Shown here: positions 23,001-30,381 of the stretch, piece after piece | How positions within the stretch are numbered: the stretch's first letter is position 1 | Layout: every line of letters starts with the position of its first letter | Source of the DNA: Druceiella hillmani | Taxonomy: Eukaryota; Arthropoda; Insecta; Lepidoptera; Hepialidae | Direction of reading: 5' to 3' | Length of the DNA stretch: 64,000 bases | Assembly: GCA_039881145.1 (NCBI GenBank) | Contig: JAYKKI010000004.1 | Coordinates: 47,141,001 to 47,205,000 of the forward strand | Program-made: the position numbers and the translations under genes | The notes under the pieces: model-generated | The model's database searches: none | Told to the model about the DNA's origin: nothing | The model's input: only the letters and a program-made list of their open reading frames with translations

Positions 23001-25683
23001 AAATATATAAACCAAATGGGTGAAAAAATAAATCAAACTTGTATTTTGGATAGTCAGTAGATAGTTTTTTTGCGATACGTAATCAGAAATAATATATCGA
23101 GAAGTAATCAGAAACAATCAGAAAGAGTAATTTTTTTTGCAGAAAAATAAATATTTGAAAAAATAAAGAGCTCCCTAGTCCACCAGTTTTAAAGAACCCA
23201 AAGCGTTATTTCGAGTTTGCTCAAATTGATGTTCAAGGAGCTTTTTCGTCATCTGCAACAAAGTAACTGCCTCTACTGTCTGTAATAGACAAGCCAACGC
23301 ATAGTTACCATACAGTGAAACAATATTTTATGAGTAAATGAAAGCCACAGCATGTTACAAGATTTCCTTTCAGAGAATTGTAATAATAATGACTTAAATG
23401 TGACAGGAGAGTGCAAAGAAAGAAAGTATAAGTGAATACTGTGTTTTCTTTTTACTCAATTTATGGTCTTAATTTCACAGAGTACTATCACGGAGTGATA
23501 GTTTAATTGATAAGCAGTAGTATCAGCTTTTTTAATATCGACAATGTAATGCACAATCTGCTTAATTGAATGCAAGTTTTAGGGTTCCATGCTTAAAAAG
23601 GAAAAATATAATCCTTGTAAGATCACCCACCCATATGTCTGTTCATCTGTTTGTGCATGCCCCACATGTCCATCCATCTGATTACTTTTTGGTGCCAAAA
23701 TTAAAATCATTTTAGGGCTTTCCATGCCTCAAAAGGAAAAATATCCTTGTAAGATCATTCACATGTCTGTCTGTCTAACAAAGCTCTTTTTCTCAAAAAA
23801 ATTTTGAAATAGTAACTTAAAATTTGTTATAGAGTTTTAGAATAATTATAGAGCTTCAAAAAAAATTTGCTCCAAGTTTTTTGTTCTCCCACATATATTA
23901 CTTTGTCAGTAGTAAGTCAGGAATAAAACTTATAGATAATTTAGTCCAAATAGCTTTATTCAAATATTTTGCAAAATTTATGATTATAGTGATATAGTAC
24001 AAAAACTGCAACCTCCTTCGCAAAATTATACAGTTTACTCAATTTTACGCTCATCTCAGTTTACTTATCAATCTCAGTTTTACGCTCATCACTGAACCTC
24101 TTATAGATTGCCAAAAAAAGTTACTGGCTACCCAAAATGCCAGATTGTATTACCATTTGTTGGATTAATAAGAAAACTAAACTTTATGATCATCACATTA
24201 TCATTTCTCAGCGGTAGATTATTTATAGCAGATTTATTTTCTTTCGAAAAAGATCTCAATTTTTGCAAATAGTTTAATAATTTGTTTAATAATTAATAAT
24301 TTTGAAATATTTTATTACATCTTCCAATATGATCGATGCACGACAACTATATAGAATAACACAGTACTATGACTTCTAGTGTGGCAGACGCGGGCAGTGT
24401 TGCTGAAGGTGGGAGCGTGTGGGGTGAAGATGAGGCTGGCGGGAGTGAGGAACGGCGTTATGCTGCACTTATGGAACGCCTCTCTCATCAGCAAGCTGAG
24501 CAGGGTGCACCTCGAGCTCATGTACAGCTACGGTTAGGGGCTTGTATTAATTTTGAGCGGTTTATGTTCATTGTTTCCTTCACTAGTATAATAGTCAAGT
24601 TATATTATGGATTCTTAGTGTATGTTAGATATGAAAGTGGGTATTTTAAGTATCTAAGTTATACTAAGAGTAATATAAATGTTTAGTACCAGTAACTCGA
24701 AATGTCAATGATTTGACTATTTAAACTGTATCTCCAAGCAAAAAGTATTATGTGGAAATATGGTTGGGATATAAAACTGATTTAAAGAATATCTGAGACG
24801 TGGAAATACGAGTTAGGAGAAAGATGTGAGAGATGGTAATTTAAGAGAAATGTTATTGTAACATTTTATCATCCCAATTTGTTGGTATTTAACTACAATT
24901 TAAATGTTGCCTGTAAAATTGTAGTGAAGCAAATTATTTTTATATTTTTTAAATAATCTGTTAACAGTAAAAAATTAAACATGATATTCACAGGTATTTT
25001 CTGCAAATAATGACTGAAGCTGGATGCTTGGAATGGTCACTGGTTATTGCTGTCGTCCTCAGAGATGCAATGGCAGTATTGAGAACAACCAATGCTGCTC
25101 GCTCAAATGACATATCTTTAGATGCTGTCAAACGGTTGAAAAAGTGTTTACAAGACTTATGTACCTGGACTGATAATGAATGGTAAGTATAATATTAAAA
25201 CTTCAAAGGTAGCTTCTTAATTGTCACATGTTTGTTTGTCATTTTGGTTTAGATCTTTATCTATTACTATTCGAGTTTAAATTAATAAATAATAATGATT
25301 GATCTTCAGATAAAACTAACTATGACCATTAATTTTGTTACAGCTTAGGATATAAACCTTTTATGCTTGCAATATGCAATCAAGTGCCATTTTTGACATC
25401 TATTTTAAACTCTCGTGAGAGGCGACAGTCTATGATGAGGCCTAGGACAAGTTCCACTTCTGTGAGTAGGTCAAACTCTGTACAAGAATTGAAGACCATA
25501 ACTAAAAATGTGGTTGAAAATAATTTACAAACGGTGCAGCAAAATATTCAAGAGAAATCAAAGTTAATGGAACACAAAGATTCTCCAAAACCTGATAGAA
25601 GACAGACTTTAACCAATGATTATAAGCAGCATCACGAGTCATTACAGCCCAAGACGGAATCTACAGGTTGTGTTATTGCATAA
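3328..25683 (+). CDS. RIC1: RIC1 homologue (RAB6 GEF subunit), C-terminal half, 12 exons
   Basis: RIC1 pairs with RGP1 to form a Golgi-associated guanine nucleotide exchange factor for RAB6, acting in endosome-to-Golgi retrograde traffic. Exons: 3328-3437, 11747-11878, 11994-12089, 12839-12982, 15894-16008, 16983-17107, 17561-17742, 19824-20110, 22397-22529, 24380-24532, 24994-25182, 25344-25683. All join in phase and yield about 668 residues ending at a TAA. Family-diagnostic stretches seen include [69 protein letters not shown] and TEAGCLEW, all of which I recognise from animal RIC1 in the same order. Vertebrate RIC1 is about 1,400 residues, so the N-terminal beta-propeller half must lie left of the window; I saw no further exon in 1-3327. 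The C-terminus is CVIA, a CaaX-like motif. Identity is very secure; individual splice sites slightly less so. Confidence 0.95.
3438..6126. other. RIC1 intron, left part
   Basis: First 2.7 kb of an 8.3-kb intron. AT-rich; no coding segment or recognisable element seen. Confidence 0.5.
6127..7010. repeat. tandem array of ~180-bp units (5 copies)
   Basis: The phrase CACCATCMCCATAGCC recurs at 6127, 6328, 6508, 6688 and 6838, so unit lengths are 201, 180, 180 and 150 bp. Each unit carries 'GGATTTTTGTTATTTTTTG', 'TTTATAATGAGTAGTA' and 'CATGAGAAAGTG'. Units 2-4 are almost identical; units 1 and 5 differ most, as expected for edge units. It lies about 0.7 kb from the hAT-like remains and could be internal repeats of that element or an independent satellite. 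Confidence 0.9.
7600..8890 (-). pseudogene. hAT-like transposase remnant, multiply broken
   Basis: Antisense, in several frames. From 5' to 3': [11 protein letters not shown] (8.7 kb); [19 protein letters not shown] (8.6 kb); then METHIONINE-led [33 protein letters not shown] (8.2-8.46 kb); [12 protein letters not shown] (7.9 kb); and ANVEREFS with SGRIVHRIK (7.7 kb). The last block resembles the C-terminal dimerisation segment of hAT transposases ('ANVERxFS'), and '[13 protein letters not shown]' resembles a catalytic-core motif of a hAT-like family common in insects. Stops and frameshifts separate the blocks, so it is dead. Terminal repeats were not found. Confidence 0.6.
7615..7667. repeat. 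short direct duplication
   Basis: The phrase TTAGCCCTTTCTACTGTTAG occurs twice in a row, about 30 bp apart, inside the 3' flank of the hAT-like remnant. Confidence 0.85.
8960..9880. other. RIC1 intron, mostly featureless
   Basis: AT-rich. Contains at 9736-9770 a segment shared with 57726-57760 (core CTGAAGAGAACAGTG); otherwise nothing recognised. Confidence 0.45.
9900..10310 (+). repeat. possible tRNA-derived SINE
   Basis: GGTTCGATTCCCGGCC at about 9982-9997 is a perfect polymerase III B-box / T-arm sequence within a tRNA-like 3' end. The following 300 bp is unusually GC-rich for this intron and ends near 10310 in AATAAATA-type tails. I could not find a convincing A box or target duplication, so it might be a degraded tRNA-like fragment rather than a full SINE. 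The antisense reading frames here are artefacts. Confidence 0.45.
10983..11010. repeat. (AT)n microsatellite
   Basis: About 14 AT dinucleotides. Confidence 0.95.
11011..11746. other. RIC1 intron, right end
   Basis: AT-rich; begins with 'CCCATCTATCTGCTTGTCTG', which resembles the end of the dispersed repeat also seen near 23.6 kb and 55.4 kb. No exon until 11747. Confidence 0.4.
11747..11878 (+). CDS. RIC1: RIC1 exon b, ends at a GC donor
   Basis: 44 whole codons beginning [10 protein letters not shown] and ending ELLLHE. Acceptor TTTCAG. The donor reads GAG/GCAAGT, a non-canonical GC donor with an otherwise perfect consensus; the next exon resumes with VLEEEATS, exactly the family sequence. 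Confidence 0.92.
11994..12089 (+). CDS. RIC1: RIC1 exon c
   Basis: 32 codons, [14 protein letters not shown] through EFPVYLQ. Acceptor TTTAG, donor GTATGT. The intron before it is only 115 bp. Phase 0 at both ends. Confidence 0.93.
12090..12838. other. RIC1 intron, nothing recognised
   Basis: 749-bp intron between exons c and d; AT-rich, no element recognised. Confidence 0.6.
12839..12982 (+). CDS. RIC1: RIC1 exon d
   Basis: 48 codons, [14 protein letters not shown] to ASYLIILQ; one of the most conserved blocks of the family. Acceptor TTTTCAG, donor GTTAAC (weak). Phase 0 at both ends. Confidence 0.93.
13112..13176. repeat. CA/CG-rich simple repeat
   Basis: ACACAC tract passing into repeats of GCAC, with several CpGs. 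A Cys/Val-rich antisense reading frame over it is an artefact. Confidence 0.9.
13180..14340. other. RIC1 intron, unclassified old repeat
   Basis: Part of the intron 12983-15893. Contains a duplicated 'TTGTGTATCGGTAAAT' (about 13770-13810). I could not classify the reading frames at 13.8-14.3 kb. Confidence 0.35.
14370..14770. repeat. dispersed repeat, copy 1
   Basis: Shares a diffuse but collinear pattern with 55170-55520: a block around 'AATTACAAAAATGTATA', then 'GAACCAAAAAA', then a 'GGCTATAG' segment. Interpreted as copies of one interspersed family (SINE or LINE 3' part). Confidence 0.45.
15089..15426. mobile_element. isolated terminus of a Tc1-family element
   Basis: 338 bp that align without any gap to 61743-62080, the right end of the Tc1 element in MAD1, with about 19 substitutions counted by eye (roughly 94% identity). 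It ends in the same CAAAAGAGTR terminus followed by TA. No transposase or opposite end nearby, so it is a truncated copy. Confidence 0.85.
15894..16008 (+). CDS. RIC1: RIC1 exon e, tandem CAGCAG acceptor
   Basis: Encodes [20 protein letters not shown] through RFLRAI and ends in phase 1 at a strong GTGAGT donor. The acceptor is a CAG-CAG pair at 15888-15893, so an alternative start at 15891 would add one glutamine. The start at 15894 fits the family best (LQ/NLE). Confidence 0.9.
16009..16982. other. RIC1 intron, nothing recognised
   Basis: 974-bp AT-rich intron between exons e and f; the 65-residue frame at 16.4-16.6 kb looks like chance. Confidence 0.5.
16983..17107 (+). CDS. RIC1: RIC1 exon f
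   Basis: Encodes [14 protein letters not shown] and [15 protein letters not shown], a Ser/Pro-rich and poorly conserved linker. Acceptor ACCAG, donor GTTGGT (weak). Starts in phase 1, ends in phase 0. The family has a variable disordered linker here too. Confidence 0.85.
17561..17742 (+). CDS. RIC1: RIC1 exon g, disordered linker
   Basis: Starts [15 protein letters not shown] and ends [10 protein letters not shown] plus two bases of a lysine codon. Rich in Ser, Thr, Pro and Lys. Acceptor ATCAG. The donor GTATGG is poor, but the codon is completed in phase by the conserved next exon. The arginine-serine patch matches the position of the FFRNRSISLS region of vertebrate RIC1. Confidence 0.82.
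17743..19823. other. RIC1 intron with short repeats
   Basis: 2.1 kb. Contains 'GGGTAACAGG' repeats at about 18367-18400, a duplicated 'TTGTGATTTGAAA.TCGATGAAACGAA' motif at 19187-19270, and the G-rich tract listed separately. No exon seen. Confidence 0.5.
19303..19362 (+). repeat. G-rich tract with G-quadruplex potential
   Basis: On the coding strand, about 60 bp with at least eight runs of three or more G separated by A, T or GA. It meets the simple G3+N1-7 criterion several times over. It stands out sharply in an AT-rich intron and would be present in the nascent RIC1 RNA. Confidence 0.85.
19824..20110 (+). CDS. RIC1: RIC1 exon h
   Basis: Encodes [16 protein letters not shown], then a stretch with [24 protein letters not shown] and [13 protein letters not shown], all clear RIC1 motifs. 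The upstream acceptor (TTAAAG) has a poor pyrimidine tract. I preferred the donor GTAAAT at 20111 over an earlier GTGCAG at 20062, because only the former keeps the frame into the next exon. Confidence 0.88.
20111..21180. other. RIC1 intron, nothing recognised
   Basis: AT-rich segment left of the piggyBac remnant. It may include that element's left flank, but no terminal repeat was found. Confidence 0.4.
21181..22150 (+). pseudogene. piggyBac-like transposase remnant
   Basis: Collinear with piggyBac (DDE_Tnp_1_7) transposases. Acidic N-terminus ([12 protein letters not shown]); then in a second frame [19 protein letters not shown]; then [12 protein letters not shown]; then [20 protein letters not shown] with [12 protein letters not shown], where the family has a conserved 'tvDE'; and finally MDNHFMDF near 22.09 kb in place of 'vtMDNfFts'. 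At least one frameshift near 21.41-21.46 kb and several stops (about 21770, 21824, 21841, 22080) make it dead. No TTAA-flanked termini were identified. It sits in a RIC1 intron, sense orientation. Confidence 0.75.
22397..22529 (+). CDS. RIC1: RIC1 exon i
   Basis: Open only in the frame [19 protein letters not shown] through [10 protein letters not shown]. Acceptor CTCCAG, donor GTGAGA. Low-complexity, poorly conserved part. It begins by completing an Ala codon and ends with AG of a Ser codon. Confidence 0.82.
22530..24379. other. RIC1 intron with duplicated dispersed repeat
   Basis: Around 23580-23790 a motif 'AAAAGGAAAAATAT..TCCTTGTAAGATCA' followed by 'TGTCTGTC'-like words occurs twice. 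The same layout in reverse orientation (TGATGGACAGA, GTGATCTTATAATGG, CCTTTTTCATTTTGAGG) is at 55447-55512, so this is an interspersed family. Rest of the intron unremarkable. Confidence 0.5.
24380..24532 (+). CDS. RIC1: RIC1 exon j
   Basis: [17 protein letters not shown], a Glu/Gly-rich stretch, then [11 protein letters not shown] and AHVQLR. The VQLR end joins [10 protein letters not shown] in the next exon, as in the family (VQLRYLLHIFMEAG in my memory of the vertebrate protein). Acceptor CTTCTAG, donor GTTAGG. The ATG at 24369 is intronic. Confidence 0.86.
24994..25182 (+). CDS. RIC1: RIC1 exon k
   Basis: [20 protein letters not shown], followed by [10 protein letters not shown], then the [17 protein letters not shown] region. 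Acceptor TTCACAG, donor GTAAGT. Highly conserved C-terminal helical block. Confidence 0.93.
25344..25683 (+). CDS. RIC1: RIC1 terminal exon
   Basis: Begins by completing Cys, then [18 protein letters not shown] basic/Ser-rich tail follows ([16 protein letters not shown] and RSNSVQEL), with a final Lys/Gln-rich stretch. Stop TAA at 25681-25683. The last four residues are CVIA. Confidence 0.92.
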
Positions 25684-25911
25684 AGAGAAACTAAAGCATT
25701 CCTATTTCCGTCCTTCGACTTTTTTTAATGTCTTGATTATGACAGTTGAATAATATTTTTAGGTTATATCACAGCTTTTAGTGTTTTAATTTGTAACAAG
25801 TATTTCGTGCAAGAGTTAATGCCAGTATCATTGATAAACTATCAATGGCTGATTTTAAATATTTAATGTTTTAATTAAACTCTTTGGAAATACGAGTAGG
25901 TAATAACCCAC

Positions 25912-25917
25912 AATAAA
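25912..25917 (+). promoter_or_regulatory. candidate poly(A) signal of RIC1
   Basis: First AATAAA downstream of the RIC1 stop, about 230 bp into the 3' flank. AATAAA is common by chance in DNA this AT-rich, so this is a candidate only. Confidence 0.4.
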
Positions 25918-28900
25918 AAACTCAACTGTATAAAGAGACAATAATAATAATAACAACATATCTAGAACTTCTATTTTCAAGATTGAAAAAAAATGTGAAA
26001 GTGGAGTACTCACTTGTGTCGTTGATAAGGTTATTTATCTGCCCTCACTAAAATTTAGAAATAATCTCTCGGTTCACACAGATATGGGGATTAATATAGT
26101 ATATTATATGGGATATCGAAATTAACATATTAAGATTCAATCTTGTTAAAGCATTATCAGAGCAAACGTAATTCATAGAAATCTAAGGAACTCTGCAATT
26201 TCCCACCAAAACTGTGTCATTTTCTCTATAAGATGTTTTAAACAATTTCTTAGGAAATCTCGCAACAAACACTTGTTATTAAAACCTTTAAAGTTCAAAT
26301 AAAATTATAACTAAGATATTTTATATCGTAATCTGTATATGGGTAACAATGTTATGAATTTATTAATTCACTAGTGTTAGTATTTTATAACAGTTTGTTT
26401 TTAGAAAGAGGTTTTTTTGTAATTCATTATAGTCAATCATAATTGTTAATAATAATTAATGTGAAACCTATTAAATGGGTAGAATGGAATTCTCATAATA
26501 ATATAATTAGAAATAATTACATTATAACATATGATATATTCAAATTTTAATATGTAAGTTTTGTTTTTATATTTATAGATCGTGTTGTGACTGATTTGAA
26601 ATGCAGGTTGAAAATTCCATTTCTACTGCGTGCGTTAATTTAAGAAGTAAATTGTGATTGTGTGAACAATTTTAGTTCTATATTGTGGTACAAATCATGA
26701 TAAAGCAATATACTTATGAAAATTTTAATAAGTGCCATGAATAAAGCAAGAAAAGTTAAATCAGAGTCGAGCATATTTTTAAGTAATACAAAAAATTGAG
26801 ACGTAAATCCAACTGAGAGTGCAAAATCGAACTCTGAGTATAGGTTGGTAATAAGTTAAAAAATTTATATAACGCCCTGAAATTTAAAAAAAAATATTTT
26901 AATATTTGAGTTGAATCAATTGTATTATTTTTAAAATGATCTAATAATAAGGCTGTCCATTGTGTTGTATACTTCATTTTTTTGAGACCTCTATTTGAAA
27001 CAATCATCAATTTTAATACTACATATTAGAAAGTCAAATCATTCAGATTCTCTCACAATGTGAAAAAATACACAAAGAGTAGAAAAGATAAAAGTATAAC
27101 TAGGTATTACAATGTCATTGCTATTTAACTATTTGGTAAAAATGAAAGATAAGATATACTGCAAAAATCATGGAAATCCAAGGGGAGTTAGTCTGGAAAG
27201 CAAGAATATTGATGCATTTTTAATAATTCTGACTGAGAATAAATGATAAATGCTAAGAAAGGGATGAAAGTATACAGTCCAAAATGGAGTTGTAAAAAAC
27301 TTATTAGGAGACTTTAAGACATAGCGTATTTTAAAATAATCAACTTAAAAAAAATAATAATAAATATTTACAAAGCTTGTAAAAGAATATATAAATACAC
27401 CCAATTAACAACATTACAACTTACCTTTTGGTGGTTATGAGTAATGATTAGATTTTTTTATTTATTTCTTTCCCTATAACAATGTTCAATAGTCTTGTAT
27501 GTAAATGCTTTTTATTAATGTTAAAAGAATGTGGAAAATCAGTACTGTTATAAGACGTTTTGAAATTTTGTCACACTCTTCTGTAAATTGTGTGGTTAAA
27601 CATTTTAAAACAACCAAGGTGCATTTCATGTTTTCATTGCTACTTAACATGTTGAATGCCACGGGGTTATTGCTGACCAGCACTAAGTTTTTTTTGTAGC
27701 ACCATAGCGGGGTTCAAATGGTGACTTAAATTAAATGCATCGCACGCACATGATTACACAGTAAAATATATCTATTTTTAATTAATAAAAATAATATTTA
27801 ATGCATAAAACTTATCATGGCACCATGCGCAAGCCATAAAAAGTTATTGTGGCATCCAACATATTAATCAATTTCAATTATAGATTGTTATAATATTTTA
27901 CATATATTTGTTTTTTTTTATTAATACACGCTTCTCTTAAAAATCTCGTTTTAAGAATTGGGAGGTTATGCTTTTATCCCAAAATGAATTCTTACCTTCT
28001 GTTAATAAAGAATTAAGAGTTGTTATCAAAGAGTAAGGCTAAAATTACATTTATGCCAAAATATATTTAACTCGAACGATATAGAACCTTTTGCTGTATT
28101 GACCAGTAACCTAATTTTGCTTTGTATGTTGTGTAATATGTTATGTTATTTTTCAGCCTTGTTAGTGTTTTATTAACGTCACATATATATTTATACACTC
28201 TTGTCTACAACCAACGTGAGGCATTATTTACAATCGATACTCTATAACAGAGTAGTGAGATCATTTTAAAATTTGATTATGTTGAAATAGTTTTATAAAT
28301 AATAATTCACTGTCAATTGTGTGATACTTTTAAATGAAATTTATCCAATGTAGAGACTTAATGTTTTAATTAAAACTTGAATAGCCTAAATTTTGTAATG
28401 TTTAAAATATTCACTGTATTAGGTATGTATGTATACAAAGTCCTTGTATATTTTATAAATAACTATAAAATTATATCAATTATGAAAGGGTTGTTAGTAC
28501 TTAGGAATATTTCATAGTGTCCAAGTTGTTTAAAAATAGTGTATCAAACACTGAAGAACAATGGTTTCATTAAAACTTATGAAAAATCAATATTTTACAG
28601 TTTTTGTATCGTGATGAAGAATGAAAAAACAATGAATTTAATATTTTAAATGTTGTTTTGATGCCCATTCATTTATTCGTTGAAAAAAGAATTAGAGTAT
28701 TCATTTTACTGACTAGTATGTTTGTATTATAATTGTCATGCAGTTTTTCCTGATTATTTGTAATTTATTTATTTATGTGAAGCAAACTTTTCCAATTGTT
28801 CAATATAAAAGCAATACCAATTGACTACTCATTCAAGTGTATACTGAGTTTATTGTCTTGAATTTTGTAAAAATAGCAGAAAGGTTTTTTTTTTCAAATT

Positions 28901-30031
28901 CATATATAAAAAAAATTGTGCGTGTACTTACATATGTGCATTGGAAGTTACATTTCTTTGGCATAATATAAGAATAACTTTATTTAGCATGCAAATAATT
29001 AATGGCAATAAAATAATAAGAGGACTGGAAAGTGATTATAAATACGGTTGGTAAAATTTAAATTCAATCATATAATTAAATTTTAAAATAATTTATAATG
29101 CAAATAAATATATACCAAAACTTAACCTCACTTAGAGAAATACACTTAAAATGTATTTTAAAAAGGTTATAAGCACTATTTCTATAACAAATATTCACAA
29201 TAAATAAATGTATTTATTATATGGACCACTATTAAATTTCAATTACCAAAATATTATTTTAAATCACAGATATAACTTAGATTTGTATGAATATAAAATA
29301 CGTGTATTTACAAATACCTCAATAACTATCATGAATATAGCATCAGTCACTACATGCATGTAAATATACGTTTTGTGAGAACTTCATTCTGTCGATTTTT
29401 ATTGCTCATAATTTTTTCCTAATGCGCCTAAAGAAGTAAAACTTTAAAAATTTAATTGACGTGATGTTGAAATGATAAAAATGTCAAAATCAAGTTTACT
29501 TCAAATGTCAAGTACATTTGAAGATAATAAAAAGCCTTTAATTGCACTTGAATATAACACCACATGACATTTCAATTTCAATTGTAAATTTATCTACACT
29601 AGTCAATTGTGTGACAAGCATCATTTAAAATATTACATTCTTGAAGAGAATATATTTTTTAATATTATAATTGTACAGCCAAAATTACTCCAGATATAAA
29701 TCATAGAATGTAAAAATAATTATTTCCTTCCTATTATCTATATAAATTTTGATCTTGGAAAATCAATTTTGTGCAATAATGGAATTCTCCAATGTCTTTT
29801 TTGAACTTTTAAATAGATAAATCAACAATTTAAGAGAAACAATATATTAACTCACTAATGATATTATAGTTGTTACTTATATAATTATAAATTTACTAAA
29901 TATACAATATAAAAATAACAATAATGAACGTTTCCTTTATGAAATATGTAAAAGAATTTTTTCACAATTTTGTAAACATACATTTTAAATAATTTTAAAA
30001 ATAAAAATTGTTAAAACTTGTGTTTAGATAT

Positions 30032-30037
30032 TTTATT
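30032..30037 (-). promoter_or_regulatory. candidate poly(A) signal of RMI2
   Basis: TTTATT on the + strand (AATAAA on the - strand), about 175 bp beyond the RMI2 stop codon. Candidate only, given base composition. Confidence 0.35.
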
Positions 30038-30211
30038 TAATAGTCCTATTAGATCAGTGTGTTCAATTGTTACACTGGTAACTTAAATTGTTACAATGTT
30101 AAGCACAATATTAGGAAGTAATTTTCTTTTAGTTAAATTTATAACAATATAATCTCGTCATCTTACAACTATACAAGACATTCAATTTTCCTTCTTATAA
30201 AGAGTAGATAT

Positions 30212-30381
30212 TTAAATAACTGGCACTATTTTATTTTCTAATAAATTTTTTAATTCCAAAACTTCATACTCCCAAGATGTTTTTAGAGCTGCTTGATCAG
30301 TCAAATTTATTATTTTGCTGGCAGTGATCTCAGGGATGCCTTTTGTTTTCGTCAGTTTGCCAATGACACAACAGTAGGATC
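30212..30381 (-). CDS. RMI2: RMI2 exon 2
   Basis: Encodes SYCCVIGKLTKTKGIPEI, then ASKIINLTDQ and TSWEYEVLELKNLL, ending ENKIVPVI and a stop at 30214-30212. This is the C-terminal half of the OB fold plus the final helix. Confidence 0.88.

Larger units (their letters stand above)
25684..30211. other. intergenic, RIC1/RMI2 convergent
   Basis: 4.5 kb of AT-rich DNA between two gene ends that face each other. Apart from candidate poly(A) signals I recognise no gene, RNA or mobile element. Overlapping short frames at 27.5-27.7 kb on both strands match no family I know. Confidence 0.5.

Noticed and set aside
27486..27699. Overlapping 65- and 64-residue frames on both strands
   Set aside because: No family resemblance, no splice context; likely chance in AT-rich DNA.
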